Positions 1 to 8,390 of a DNA stretch of 64,000 nt are shown one piece after another (position 1 is the stretch's first letter; each line of letters opens with the position of its first letter). The notes under the pieces were generated by a model. It saw nothing but the letters and a program-made list of their open reading frames with translations. It had not been told where the DNA came from and searched no databases. The position numbers and the translations under genes were made by a program. The stretch is from Bacillota bacterium (lineage in GTDB: Bacteria > Bacillota_A > Clostridia > Christensenellales > Aristaeellaceae), in contig JAEZSP010000078.1 in assembly GCA_023421735.1 (NCBI GenBank), forward strand, positions 1 to 64,000, in the 5' to 3' direction.

Positions 1-334
1 AGTAACCGGGCTTGTCGGCGGCGGTGCGGATGAGCACGCCGTTGTCGTCAATCTTATGGGAGAAGATCATCTCCTGAATGACGAGCGGCAAGTCGGCCAG
101 CTTTGTCTTGAAGGCCAATTCGGGGTCAGGGTACAGGACATCTCCCTCGACATCGTCGAAATACTGAATCTCCGGATCGCTGTTCTCGGGCGTGATGGAT
201 GCCTCGATGGCGCCGGCGACCTTCTGCAGGGCGTCGTAGGTGGTTTCGGTCTCGGTGTCTGCCGTCATGGGCGCGAGCACCATGTTTTTGAGACCCACCG
301 TGCTGGACACGGCGGGCGCCGCGGTTGCGGGCAT
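1..334 (-). CDS. Phage major tail protein, 3' end beyond window
   Basis: The N-terminal 111 residues of a small acidic phage structural protein are visible, starting at an ATG with GAGGAAA upstream. The start reads MPATAAPAVSSTVGLKNMVL, followed by a segment rich in Asp and Glu (residues about 45-70), as in tube proteins of the phi13/TP901-1 major tail family of siphophages. It sits directly after the HK97 gp10-like and tail completion genes, which is where the tube gene lies in this type of morphogenesis module. It should polymerise into the non-contractile tail tube. The C-terminus lies beyond base 1, so length and any Ig-like C-terminal domain cannot be judged. The family call rests on gene order and the look of the N-terminus. 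Confidence 0.7.
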   Translation of the reverse strand, partial: MPATAAPAVSSTVGLKNMVLAPMTADTETETTYDALQKVAGAIEASITPENSDPEIQYFDDVEGDVLYPDPELAFKTKLADLPLVIQEMIFSHKIDDNGVLIRTAADKPGY

Positions 335-349
335 AACGTTTCCTCCTTC

Positions 350-769
350 TTACAGCCCTCTCTTATCGAGGGCGTTTCGCAGTTGCTCCTTGAGAAGTTC
401 ATACGCCTCGTCGGCGCGGACATCGAATGCCGGGCGGACGAAGGGATGGGGCGGCGCGGGATGCGGCCCGCCATGCCCGAACTCGACCGGCACGCTGTAA
501 GCGACGCCGCCCTCTGTGGCATGGACGCCGACTGTCACACGCACGCCGCGTTTGCGGGAGGATTTCTTAATCCGGAGCGCGCTTCGCAGATTCCCGGAGC
601 GCGGGCGTGGATCTGAACTCGCGTTTTGGATCATCTGCTCCAGCACCGGTTGCGCTGCGGTTTCTAGAATCCGGTCGGCAGTGGCGTTTCCGCCGTCCGT
701 GCGAAGCGCCTCCGCCATCTGGGTGATGTCATTGCGCAGGTCCGCGCCGCCCTTGAGTTCCAGGCTCAT
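350..769 (-). CDS. HK97 gp10-family tail component
   Basis: This 139-residue protein resembles the HK97 gp10 family, a head-tail joining/tail completion factor of siphophages. It has a helical N-terminal half, a basic centre with SALRIKKSSRKRGVRVTVGV, and the family-like run VEFGHGGPHPAPPHPFVRPAF at about residues 90-112. I start it at the ATG at 769 because it overlaps the previous stop codon as ATGA and has GGAGGAATTGCC upstream. A longer frame opens at 802 but lacks a ribosome site. The tight overlap with the preceding gene indicates translational coupling within the late morphogenesis operon. Confidence 0.85.
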   Translation of the reverse strand: MSLELKGGADLRNDITQMAEALRTDGGNATADRILETAAQPVLEQMIQNASSDPRPRSGNLRSALRIKKSSRKRGVRVTVGVHATEGGVAYSVPVEFGHGGPHPAPPHPFVRPAFDVRADEAYELLKEQLRNALDKRGL

Positions 770-1119
770 GGCAATTCCTCCGATGTAGGCCAAAATACCC
801 ACGTCCAGGAGACGAGGTACTGATTAGCGTCTTCGTCGCGGGACGCCTGCTCGGTTTCTTCCACCAACGCAAACTCTGCAGCGCGCAGGGCAGCACGGAT
901 CGCGCGGATGGCATCCGTCGGATCGACATCGCTCCAGAAGTTGAGGTAAACGTACACCCGGTAGCGCCGGAACCCGTCGTCCCAGTGCTCGTCCTCTGTG
1001 GTCAGCGTCGTATAGACGAGGTACTGTGCCGGTGCGGTCGGCTGTGCCGCCGTGGGTTTCCACGCGCTGGGAAAGGCGGGAATGCCGGTGGACGCCAGCG
1101 CGTCCTGCACTCGTTTCAT
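766..1119 (-). CDS. Phage tail completion / minor tail protein
   Basis: The product is 117 residues and is predicted to be mixed alpha/beta, starting MKRVQDALASTGIPAF and containing repeated aromatic beta strands (YRVYVYLNFWSD, YLVSWTWVFWP). Length, position between the head closure gene and the gp10-like gene, and the opening that speaks of a variable x(n) tail-terminator fold fit the DUF3168-like tail completion group. Such proteins cap the tail tube where it meets the head. The gene overlaps its upstream neighbour by 4 bases and its downstream neighbour by an ATGA, so it is one link in a tightly packed structural operon. The exact family is inferred from context rather than from a diagnostic motif. 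Confidence 0.7.
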   Translation of the reverse strand: MKRVQDALASTGIPAFPSAWKPTAAQPTAPAQYLVYTTLTTEDEHWDDGFRRYRVYVYLNFWSDVDPTDAIRAIRAALRAAEFALVEETEQASRDEDANQYLVSWTWVFWPTSEELP

Positions 1120-1460
1120 CCGCCCACCCCCTTCGCGCTCGTCGTAATCAAACGAAGATACCGTCGTTTAAAGTCGTACTCCTCCACCTTCTCGATCCTG
1201 TGCTTCTCGTCGCGAAAGCGCACCCACATGCCGGGTACAACATCCCCGCGCCAGCGGATGACGAAGATCAGCCCGCGCGCGGCGGTTCCCGCGTCCCCTG
1301 CGACGAGGTAGCGCGAGGAACCGTCTTCGGCAGAAGCCCACACCCGGCAGACGACTTCCTCCGTTTCAACGGTGTACCCGTTCCCGTTCGGGACATTGAC
1401 GGTACGCCCGATATCCACAAGATTCCGAAGCTGTCCGGGGTGCGGCATGGCCATGTTCAT
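1116..1460 (-). CDS. Phage head closure (head-tail adaptor) protein
   Basis: This 114-residue protein begins MNMAMPHPGQLRNLVDIGR and has the compact beta-barrel pattern of SPP1 gp16-like head closure proteins, including WASAEDGSSRYLVAGDAG and GMWVRFRDEKHRIEKVEEYD. These proteins dock under the connector and seal the capsid after packaging. It overlaps the next gene by four bases and follows the connector gene after 13 bases. Gene order (capsid, head fibre-like, connector, closure, completion, gp10, tail tube) is fully canonical for an HK97-type siphophage, which supports the call. Confidence 0.78.
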   Translation of the reverse strand: MNMAMPHPGQLRNLVDIGRTVNVPNGNGYTVETEEVVCRVWASAEDGSSRYLVAGDAGTAARGLIFVIRWRGDVVPGMWVRFRDEKHRIEKVEEYDFKRRYLRLITTSAKGVGG

Positions 1461-1473
1461 GCACTTCCTTCTA

Positions 1474-1758
1474 TTAAAAAAGCTGTTCGGCAGACCGGTG
1501 CGGATAGAGCAGCGCGCGGAACGCCGCGGTCATGATGTTGTATCCGTTCTTCTCGGACAGGTCGCGGCACTCGTAGAAATAGGACGCCATGAGAAGAACG
1601 GCCAGCCGCGCCGTCTGCGGCGCGTTCTCATCAAAAGTCACGCGGCAGAACTCCTCGGCGCCCCCCTGCGCCTGCGCGATGAGGATTCCGAGCAGTTCGT
1701 CCTCCTCATCGTGCTGGATGCGCAGATGCGCTTTCAGCTCGGGGACGGTGACGATCAT
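1474..1758 (-). CDS. Phage head-tail connector protein
   Basis: A 94-residue, all-helical protein starting MIVTVPELKAHLRIQHDEED, the characteristic opening of gp6-like head-tail connector (gpFII/DnaT-type) proteins in which an acidic helix follows an L-x-h-L-R-I motif. It would form the ring beneath the portal. The motif LLASYFYECRDLSEKN fits the second helix of the family. The gene overlaps the upstream small gene by four bases and precedes head closure, matching the usual order. Confidence 0.82.
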   Translation of the reverse strand: MIVTVPELKAHLRIQHDEEDELLGILIAQAQGGAEEFCRVTFDENAPQTARLAVLLMASYFYECRDLSEKNGYNIMTAAFRALLYPHRSAEQLF

Positions 1759-2012
1759 TCGCTCGTCACCTGACCATTCGCCACGTCGTCCATGTACCCC
1801 GCCGCGCGTAGCTTCCCAAGCAGCGCGTTGAAGTCTTCGCGGAGAGCGGCGACCGTCGTTGCCTCGCTGTCAGACTGGTGCGCCGCCTTGGTCAGTTCTA
1901 CTGCTTCGGCGAAGCCCTCCACCACAGCACCGGGCAGGAAAGTCAGCTTCCCGCCGATCACGGTTTCCCGGCCGCCGTGGGCGGTATAGTTGTGCGTCTG
2001 GTTTTCGCTCAT
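1755..2012 (-). CDS. Small head-fibre-like phage protein
   Basis: An 85-residue protein lying directly after the major capsid gene. It starts MSENQTHNYTAHGGRETVIG and contains LTFLPGAVVEGF followed by a heptad-like helix ending ALLGKLRAAGYMDD. Short proteins of this look in the same position in Clostridia prophages are commonly annotated as head fibre proteins related to phi29 gp8.5. Function on the capsid surface is inferred from position only. The gene overlaps the connector gene by four bases. Confidence 0.55.
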   Translation of the reverse strand: MSENQTHNYTAHGGRETVIGGKLTFLPGAVVEGFAEAVELTKAAHQSDSEATTVAALREDFNALLGKLRAAGYMDDVANGQVTSE

Positions 2013-2024
2013 GTCGTCACCTCA

Positions 2025-3227
2025 TCAGGTGCTCTTCTGCTGGAGTACCTGAACGGCCTCCGCGAGAATGAGCTTTCCGTCCACGCGCTCGGAGGAGAGG
2101 AAGCCCACCTGGCCGGTGGCAGCATACAGTTCGTTGAGCCGCTTGAAGGAGCGCCCCTCGCGATCCGCCACCCAGAAGTAGGAAAGGTCCCCGAACAGCA
2201 TGGTCTTGTTCCCGGCCGCAATGGCGGGCATGAACGCCGAGGTGTACACGGGCTTTCCGAGGATGGTGTCCGGCGTGTTCGCGAGGACGGAAGCCTGCCA
2301 GATGTAATCTCCACTCCCGTTCTTGAGCTTCCGGAGCGCCTTCACGGTGGAATCGTTCATGAGGAACACCGCACTTCTCCGGTACGGCGCGCGCAGGGAG
2401 TAGAACAGGTCCATGACCTCGTCCATGGTGATGGCGGTCGCGCCCGAGGTCGTCACGCCGACACCCGCGCCGCCCGTGGCGTTGAGGATACCCGTGGGCT
2501 TGCCGGTGCCGTTGCCGGTGAAGAAGGCCTCCTCCTCGGCGGCGCCGATCCGGCGGCCGAACTCCCGGGCGACGTAGGAAGCGATGTCGAACACCGAGTC
2601 GTTGAGGAGTTCCTCGGACACCTTGATCATGGTCGCCAGCTTAAAGGCCCCGATGGAGATCTGCCCGAAGGTGTCGTCGCTCTCGGGGTACGCCGCGCCC
2701 TCCTCGATCCAGGAAGCGGCGCCCTTGGAGGCGACCACCGGGATCTTGCGGTCGCCGGAAGACGTGGTGATGCTCTTGGCGAGACGGCGGAAGATGTTCT
2801 GATCCTCGAGCGCCTCGATGAGGGTCTTCTGGAACTCGTCCGGGGCGAGGTATCCGCCGTGATCGTCTTCGCCGATCTTGAGGGCGTTGTACACGTCATG
2901 CCCGATGCTCTTGTTGCGCATGGCCTGCCAGAAGGCGGACTTATACGCGTCGGACGCCCTGCCGGACTTCTCCTTCTGTTCGGGTGCGCCGGGCTTGTCG
3001 GTCAGCGGCGCGGCGGTAGGCCTTCCGAGTTCGAGGTCGAGGGTCGCCTGGCGCTCCAGGCGCTCGATCTCCTTGCCGAGCGCGACCACGTCCGTCTCCA
3101 TCCTGTCGTAGGTCGCCGCGTCCTCGGCGGAGATCATACCGTCCGCGCCGCGCTTTTCGTCCAGGAACGCCTTGGCGGCGTCCCATGCCTTCGCGCGCTT
3201 CTCGCGCAGGGTAAGAATCTGATTCAT
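2025..3227 (-). CDS. HK97-fold major capsid protein
   Basis: A 400-residue HK97-type major capsid protein. The N-terminal ~100 residues form a charged, coiled-coil delta domain (REKRAKAWDAAKAFLDEKRG, TDVVALGKEIERLERQATL) that is normally removed by the prohead protease encoded just upstream. The mature part holds family-typical segments such as GGYLAPDEFQKTLIEALEDQ, KVSEELLNDSVFDIASYVAR and FFTGNGTGKPTGILNA. I start at the ATG at 3227 because GGAAGCAAG lies just upstream; the frame is open to 3323 but that extension overlaps the protease gene. No truncation is seen. Confidence 0.93.
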   Translation of the reverse strand: MNQILTLREKRAKAWDAAKAFLDEKRGADGMISAEDAATYDRMETDVVALGKEIERLERQATLDLELGRPTAAPLTDKPGAPEQKEKSGRASDAYKSAFWQAMRNKSIGHDVYNALKIGEDDHGGYLAPDEFQKTLIEALEDQNIFRRLAKSITTSSGDRKIPVVASKGAASWIEEGAAYPESDDTFGQISIGAFKLATMIKVSEELLNDSVFDIASYVAREFGRRIGAAEEEAFFTGNGTGKPTGILNATGGAGVGVTTSGATAITMDEVMDLFYSLRAPYRRSAVFLMNDSTVKALRKLKNGSGDYIWQASVLANTPDTILGKPVYTSAFMPAIAAGNKTMLFGDLSYFWVADREGRSFKRLNELYAATGQVGFLSSERVDGKLILAEAVQVLQQKST

Positions 3228-3246
3228 CTTGCTTCCTCCAATTTCA

Positions 3247-4020
3247 TCAGTGAGAGATAAGAAAGAGCCGCTTTTCGAGCGACTCGACCGGGATACCTTT
3301 GGCGCTACCGGGGACATTCGCATCAGGCGGTCTAGAGTGATCCGACTTGGGCATCCGTGCCCGGAGCTTGGAAAGCAGGCTGTTGGTCACCGCGCGGCGG
3401 GAGAAGGTGAAGCTGTCATCCAGGACGGCTCCGTCTGGTGTGCCTTCCAACTTGTCCTGCGTGAAAAGAATGCCGTCGGCAAATCCAAGCTCGACTGCCT
3501 TCTTCGCGGACATCCAGGTTTCTCCGTCCATGAGGTGGGCAATCTTCGCGCGGGAGAGGCCCGTCTTGATCTCATAGGCGTTGATGATGGACTCCTTGAC
3601 CTCGGCGAGCATATCGATGGCCTTCCGCATCTCCTCGCTGTCCCCAATGGCCAGCGTCATGGGGTTGTGGATCATGAGACAGGAAACCGGCGACATGAGC
3701 ACGCGCGTGCCCGCCATGGCAATCACCGATGCCGCTGATGCGGCAATCCCGTCAATCTTGACGGTGACGTCGTTGGGGTACTCCATGAGCATGTTGTATA
3801 TCTGCGCCGCTGCGAACACGTCGCCTCCCGGGCTGTGGATCCAGACGGTCACAGGACCGGACTCCGACATGAGCTCGGCTTTGAACGCCGCAGGGGTCAC
3901 GCTGTCGTCGAACCAGCTCTCCTCCGCGATGACGCCCTCCAGATATAGCGTGCGTGCGCCGTTGGTTTCGTCGCGCACCTGCCGGTCGGGCTCCGACCAA
4001 TGCCAGAACCTTGAATTCAC
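3247..4020 (-). CDS. ClpP-like prohead protease
   Basis: A 257-residue serine protease of the ClpP/crotonase fold used as capsid maturation protease. The oxyanion and nucleophile region reads GGDVFAAAQIYNML followed by DGIAASAASVIAMAG with the catalytic Ser, and the His lies in SCLMIHNPMTLAIGD. It should cleave the scaffold-like delta domain from the capsid protein encoded next. Start is a GTG overlapping the portal stop as GTGA, with AAAGGAGATG upstream. The C-terminal 50 residues are basic and probably act as scaffold contact. Confidence 0.9.
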   Translation of the reverse strand: MNSRFWHWSEPDRQVRDETNGARTLYLEGVIAEESWFDDSVTPAAFKAELMSESGPVTVWIHSPGGDVFAAAQIYNMLMEYPNDVTVKIDGIAASAASVIAMAGTRVLMSPVSCLMIHNPMTLAIGDSEEMRKAIDMLAEVKESIINAYEIKTGLSRAKIAHLMDGETWMSAKKAVELGFADGILFTQDKLEGTPDGAVLDDSFTFSRRAVTNSLLSKLRARMPKSDHSRPPDANVPGSAKGIPVESLEKRLFLISH

Positions 4021-5276
4021 TCGTTCATCTCCTTTCTTTTTGTGCCCGCAAATACGCCGGCATCCGCAAGTTTCACCATATTTCCGTTCACCATGAAGTT
4101 GAATCCGCCTTCAGACTCCGGAATCAGATTCATGTTCTCGAGGTTTCGGACATCATTTGGACAGTAGAATCCGTTTTGGATGCCAACGGCATAACTCTCA
4201 ATGCGGCTTTTAAAGTCACCGCGGAGCAGGCCCTCCACATTGAACCGCATAAAAAAGCGCTTCTTCTCGTCCTGCGAAAAGAGCGCCCGCTGCATGGCCT
4301 GTTCCCAGCGCGCGATCCACGGCGCGAGGGAGTATTTCACGAATTCCAGTGATTGCTGCTCGATGTTAGAGAAGCTGCTCTTGTCCAGGTCGCCAACCAT
4401 GTGGGGCGGCACCCGGAAGATGCGTGCGATCTCGTCGATCTGGAACTTCCGCGTCTCCAGGAACTGAGCTTGTTCGGGAGAAATTGAGATGGGTTTGTAG
4501 GCCATCCCCTCTTCCAGCACTGCGACGCGGTGGGCGTTCCCACTGCCCTGGTAGATGGCGTTCCAGGAGTCGCGCACACGCTTGGGATCTTTCACGACGC
4601 CCGGGTGTTCGAGCACGCCGCCTGGCTGCGCGCCGTTTTGGTAGAAGGACGCGCCATACTCGTCGCAGGCGAGCCCCATCCCGATGGCGTTCTTCGCCAT
4701 GGCGATGGGCGAGTAGCCGACCAAACCGTCAAAGCCGAGGCCCGGGATGTGGAGCACATTCGGGGGAGCGAGCACAACCGTGCTCTTCTGACCCAGTGTC
4801 CGCGCGTCACCGTCCGACCGGGTATATGCATAGTAGAGCCGCCCGGCGTTGTCCCGGTCCACCGTCATGCGGTCCGGCATGAGGGGATAGAGCGCAATGA
4901 CCTCGCCGCGCCCGTTGCGGATGATTTGGGAAAAGGCATTCCCCCAGAGCAAAAGATGCGTCATGAGGGTTTCCCGGAAGGAGAACGCAGACATCTCCGG
5001 GTTCGGCTCGTCGTGAAGAAGCATGTACAGCGGGTGTTGGATTTCCTTCTCTTTTCCCCCGGTGTCGTTGTAGCGATACACATGAAGGGGAAGGGAGGCG
5101 ATAGCTTCGGCGAGTATTCGAACACATGCGTAGACCGCAGTCATCTGCATGGCGCTGCGCTCGTTAACCGCCTTGCCGGAGGTCGTGCCGCCGAACAGGA
5201 AAGAATAACCGCTGCCATTCAGGCTGTTTTGCGGTTTGTCCCTCGACCTGAAGATACGACCAAGGAAGCTAGACAT
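4017..5276 (-). CDS. Phage portal protein, HK97 type
   Basis: A 419-residue portal protein that forms the dodecameric DNA channel at the capsid vertex. Diagnostic parts are SAMQMTAVYACVRILAEAIA near residue 45, ALYPLMPDRMTVDRDNAG, VLHIPGLGFDGLVGYSP and RIFRVPPHMVGDLDKSSFSN. Start at the ATG at 5276 overlaps the terminase stop codon, the usual coupling for these genes; the frame extends 21 bases further but with no better ribosome site. The protein looks complete and lies in canonical order between terminase and protease. Confidence 0.93.
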   Translation of the reverse strand: MSSFLGRIFRSRDKPQNSLNGSGYSFLFGGTTSGKAVNERSAMQMTAVYACVRILAEAIASLPLHVYRYNDTGGKEKEIQHPLYMLLHDEPNPEMSAFSFRETLMTHLLLWGNAFSQIIRNGRGEVIALYPLMPDRMTVDRDNAGRLYYAYTRSDGDARTLGQKSTVVLAPPNVLHIPGLGFDGLVGYSPIAMAKNAIGMGLACDEYGASFYQNGAQPGGVLEHPGVVKDPKRVRDSWNAIYQGSGNAHRVAVLEEGMAYKPISISPEQAQFLETRKFQIDEIARIFRVPPHMVGDLDKSSFSNIEQQSLEFVKYSLAPWIARWEQAMQRALFSQDEKKRFFMRFNVEGLLRGDFKSRIESYAVGIQNGFYCPNDVRNLENMNLIPESEGGFNFMVNGNMVKLADAGVFAGTKRKEMNE

Positions 5277-6876
5277 ACAGGAGCCCCCTTTCCGCATAGA
5301 CCGACTCGTTGATGCCGCCGCCCAGCGTTGCCCTGGCGAAACCCATGATCAGCGCGACGACGCCGTCGATCTTCTCGGTGGACTTCTTTTTGTTGGGCTT
5401 GATGTTCCCCGCCGCGTCCTGATCGACAACGACGTTGCCCATGTTCCAGTCGAGGACGGGGTGTTTGCCGTGCCGAATCTTGCCCTCCATCACGAACTGG
5501 TAGAAGTCCTTGCTCGGCGGGGACATAGACACGAATCCCTGCCCAAACGGGAATACTGAAAAGCCATGCTCCGCGCCCAGTTCCTCCAAATCGCGGCGTA
5601 TCTTCTCCGCGCCGTAGCGGTCATAGGCGATCTCCCGGATGCGGAAGCGCTCGGACAGATTGGCGATGAACGTTACGATGTAGTCGTAGTCCACCACGTT
5701 GCCTTCAGTGGTGTTGAACACGCCCATCTTCCGCCATACGGCGTAGGGAACGTGGTCGCGCCGCGTGCGCAGTTCGATCACATCCTCTGGGAGCCAGTAG
5801 AAGGGTAGGACGGTGTACTTCTCGTCGACGGCCGCGGGCGGGAACACCAGCACCAACGCTGTAAGATCGCCCGTGCTGGAGAGGTCGAGCCCGCAATAAC
5901 AATCGCGGCCTTCCAACTCGTTCCAGTCGATTTGAGCACCGAGAGCGTCCCATTTATCCATGGGCATCCAGCGGATGTCTGCGTTGCACCATTCGTTGAG
6001 CCGGAACTGCCGGAAGTGCATCTCCTCGGCGGGGTTCTGCTTCGCCTGCTCGAAGGCCGCCCGGACGGTTTCATATGGGATCGTCACTCCTATGGACGGA
6101 TTCACTCGTCGCCAGACGGCTTCATCCTCCCAGTTGTCATCTTCCTCGATGCCGAACACTGCGGGATAGAACGAGGAGTCAACCTTCGAGCCGTCCAGCA
6201 CAGCCTTCGCCTTGCTGTGGATCTCGTAGCAGATGCTCGTCTTGTCCCTGCCCGCGGTGGTGATGAGGAAGTAGAGCGGCTGCCGTCTGGCATCGCCCGT
6301 AAACTTCGTCATGGTGTCGTACAGCTCACGGGTCTGCTGTGCGAACAACTCGTCGAAGATCAGCCCACTCACGTTGAACCCCTGCTTGGACTTGGTTTCC
6401 GAGGAGAGCACCCGATAAAAGCTGTTCGTATGCTGGAAGACGATCCGCTTAGTGGAGGGTACCAACTTCGAAAGCGCGAGCAGGTCACGGTTTTGTTCCA
6501 CCATGGATTTGGCCGTGTTAAACACGATGGCCGCCTGGTTTATGTCGGCCGCGCAGGAGTACACCTCGGCGCCAGCTTCGCCATCTGCGAACAATAGGTA
6601 CAAGGCAATGGCTGCTGCAAGTTCTGATTTTCCTTGCTTCTTTGTTAATTCTACGTAAGCTGTGCGAAACTGTCGGTACCCATCCTCGCAGACGATACCG
6701 AAAATGTCGCGCACAATCTGCTCCTGCCAGGGCATGAGATGAAACGGCTTTCCGAACCATTCACCCGTGGTATGCTTGAGCATCTGGATGAAGTTGACCG
6801 CAAAGTCAGCGCGCCGGGAATCGTAGTGGCTGGTCGGGAGCATCAGCTTCGTTGGTGTATATATGTATTCGCCCAA
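5269..6876 (-). CDS. terL: Terminase large subunit
   Basis: A 535-residue packaging motor and nuclease. The ATPase half has a variant Walker A (ELTKKQGKSELA, about residue 80), Walker B GLIFDELFA (about 172-179) and coupling motif FLITTAGRD. The nuclease half shows acidic clusters in GLDLSSTGDLTALVL and EIAYDRYGAEKIRRDL, with a late Asp in VVDQDAAGN. I favour the TTG at 6876 because GGAGGGAGG lies seven bases before it and the following residues GEYIYTPTKLMLPTSHYD are the usual family start; an ATG at 6909 has no ribosome site. It works with the small subunit at 9641-10135. Confidence 0.92.
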   Translation of the reverse strand: MGEYIYTPTKLMLPTSHYDSRRADFAVNFIQMLKHTTGEWFGKPFHLMPWQEQIVRDIFGIVCEDGYRQFRTAYVELTKKQGKSELAAAIALYLLFADGEAGAEVYSCAADINQAAIVFNTAKSMVEQNRDLLALSKLVPSTKRIVFQHTNSFYRVLSSETKSKQGFNVSGLIFDELFAQQTRELYDTMTKFTGDARRQPLYFLITTAGRDKTSICYEIHSKAKAVLDGSKVDSSFYPAVFGIEEDDNWEDEAVWRRVNPSIGVTIPYETVRAAFEQAKQNPAEEMHFRQFRLNEWCNADIRWMPMDKWDALGAQIDWNELEGRDCYCGLDLSSTGDLTALVLVFPPAAVDEKYTVLPFYWLPEDVIELRTRRDHVPYAVWRKMGVFNTTEGNVVDYDYIVTFIANLSERFRIREIAYDRYGAEKIRRDLEELGAEHGFSVFPFGQGFVSMSPPSKDFYQFVMEGKIRHGKHPVLDWNMGNVVVDQDAAGNIKPNKKKSTEKIDGVVALIMGFARATLGGGINESVYAERGLLYV

Positions 6877-6946
6877 AGGAGTGCCTCCCTCCCGCAAAAG
6901 AAAAGACATCCGAAGAAATCACAAAGGTCATTTTATACGAGGAACA

Positions 6947-6960
6947 GCCCCTTTCGGGGC
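6947..6960 (-). promoter_or_regulatory. GAAA-loop hairpin before terminase gene
   Basis: On the minus strand this reads GCCCC-GAAA-GGGGC, a perfect five-pair stem closed by a GNRA tetraloop, followed by GTTCC. Similar hairpins with a GAAA-containing loop and trailing GTTC occur before other genes of this prophage (near 17975-17989 and 23463-23478). No U-tract follows, so it is unlikely to be a terminator. It may influence translation or RNA stability of the terminase gene 70 bases downstream; that is inference. Confidence 0.45.
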
Positions 6961-6985
6961 GTCCTCCGGCGTGGCAGTCGTTGCG

Positions 6986-7393
6986 CTACGGGTTCGTCGC
7001 GCCTGTCAGAATGACGCGCACATATGCGCCGCGGTCGCACTCGATGAAATTCACCAGTTCGTAGAAGCCCATGTCAAAGGCAATCCGCTGGACACCCTGA
7101 GTGTCTATCATATTGGTCGCCCCGGTAGCCCTGACTTGTAAGAGTTGCTCCAACACCTTATCGCGCATTGGGGTAATGCATCTGATCTCGTCCACACTGA
7201 AAACCGCGCCGAGGGTTACACCATTGCGCCATTTCACAAAAACCGTGCCGGTATCGTCAATGTTCGTCACCTCACCGATTGTGCCAGGGGGGATGCTCGT
7301 GTAGGGGTCAGCGATTGAAACACACTCGACCATCGCCCCGACCGGGAAAGCCCTGCGCACCTGCTCGACTTGCTCCTTATTCGGATACTTCAT
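6986..7393 (-). CDS. DUF4314 / DUF5049-like phage protein
   Basis: A 135-residue protein made of two short modules. Residues about 8-75 resemble DUF4314, a small beta-barrel of the SH3/KOW type (IPPGTIGEVTNIDDTGTVFVKW). Residues about 76-135 resemble DUF5049 (VRATGATNMIDTQGVQRIAFDMGFYELVNFIECDRGAYVRVILTG). In other Clostridia phages these are usually separate neighbours next to terminase, so this is probably a fusion. Start at the ATG at 7393 has GAGGAGG upstream; the frame overlaps the preceding gene by 17 bases. Function is unknown. Confidence 0.75.
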   Translation of the reverse strand: MKYPNKEQVEQVRRAFPVGAMVECVSIADPYTSIPPGTIGEVTNIDDTGTVFVKWRNGVTLGAVFSVDEIRCITPMRDKVLEQLLQVRATGATNMIDTQGVQRIAFDMGFYELVNFIECDRGAYVRVILTGATNP

Positions 7394-8282
7394 CGCTTGC
7401 CGCCTCCTCTTTTTTGTTCTTCCAGGCTGAATTGCCCTCAAGCTTGGAGAGCAGAATCTTCCGCGCCGCCTTGTACTCGTCGCCGATGAACCCAAGGGAG
7501 AGCAGGAAGCAGCGCATAGCGAATTTAGGACTGCCCTCGATGACCCTCTCTTTGGCGGTGACGCGCTTTTTCTCGAGCGCCGTCCTGCAAAGAAGACTGA
7601 TGAGCGTAGCGTAGGCTTGCGCGTGCGCACCATCGATGTTTACGCTGAACCAAGGAAACCGGAGCGTATCCTCGCTCATTTGGATCGGCAGTTCGTCCGC
7701 GTCGAGAGCGGATTTCAGAAGCGTGGCTTTGGCGTTGACCAGCTTGGTGAGGTTATCGAGCTTCTCAGGTGTGAACCCCTCGAGCGGCATCTCGATGGTG
7801 AGCCGATCGGGAACTTTGAATTCGGGAACGTCGCTTGGCTGCATCCCGTTCTCGCCCTGCCAGTCTTCGCGCCGCACCCGCCCAAGCCCCAGTTCCTCGC
7901 GCTCGGTAAGCGCTAAGTCCTCGTATTCGGGCTGCCCTTCCATCCACGCTTCCGCTTGCCTGAGCCTTGCTTCGGTCGGAGGCACGTTGGCGTCCGCGTA
8001 TCGTCCGGGGTGGTGCTGGTCGATATCGGGGGATTCGTCGTATTCCTCGCTGACCGCCTTGAAGTCGTGCATGCCGCAGAGATCGGCGACCAGATCGCGA
8101 TTGTCCGGACCTGTGACCGTCCCGGTCTTGTCAATGTGGTAGCTGCCAGCCCGGCTCGGGTCGCCCACCTCGTAAGCCGCCGTGGGCATTCCGAGGTACT
8201 TAACCGGGGCGTTCAGTTCCTGACTGATGGCGCCCACTAGCGCCTTGCGTTCCGTGCCCGTGATGTTGTAGGCAATCTTCAT
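7377..8282 (-). CDS. Prophage 'virulence-related' type protein
   Basis: A 301-residue phage protein of a family often labelled virulence-related in Clostridia, without a proven function. The first ~65 residues form a compact module (MKIAYNITGTERKALVGAIS, then PTAAYEVGD, DKTGTVTGPDN). The C-terminal part has a conserved block EMPLEGFTPEKLDNLTKLVNAK and ends in a Lys-rich tail. The start at 8282 has GGAGG eight bases upstream. Its N-terminal module reappears at the C-terminus of the protein encoded at 38569-39191, outside the prophage. It lies between the ParB-methylase and terminase genes, so a packaging or DNA-related role is possible but unproven. Confidence 0.75.
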   Translation of the reverse strand: MKIAYNITGTERKALVGAISQELNAPVKYLGMPTAAYEVGDPSRAGSYHIDKTGTVTGPDNRDLVADLCGMHDFKAVSEEYDESPDIDQHHPGRYADANVPPTEARLRQAEAWMEGQPEYEDLALTEREELGLGRVRREDWQGENGMQPSDVPEFKVPDRLTIEMPLEGFTPEKLDNLTKLVNAKATLLKSALDADELPIQMSEDTLRFPWFSVNIDGAHAQAYATLISLLCRTALEKKRVTAKERVIEGSPKFAMRCFLLSLGFIGDEYKAARKILLSKLEGNSAWKNKKEEAASDEVSE

Positions 8283-8390
8283 GTGCATTTCCTCCGATTT
8301 CGATTCCGAAGGGTTACTGCCCCTGCGGTATGCACATATTCGCTCGAATCGCCCATGAATGCAAGATAAGAAAGTGTGTACTGGAAAAGG

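Noticed and set aside
1878..3260. Open frame of 460 codons on the plus strand
   Set aside because: Antisense to the major capsid gene and head-fibre-like gene, with low-complexity Gly/Arg/Val composition and no ribosome site.
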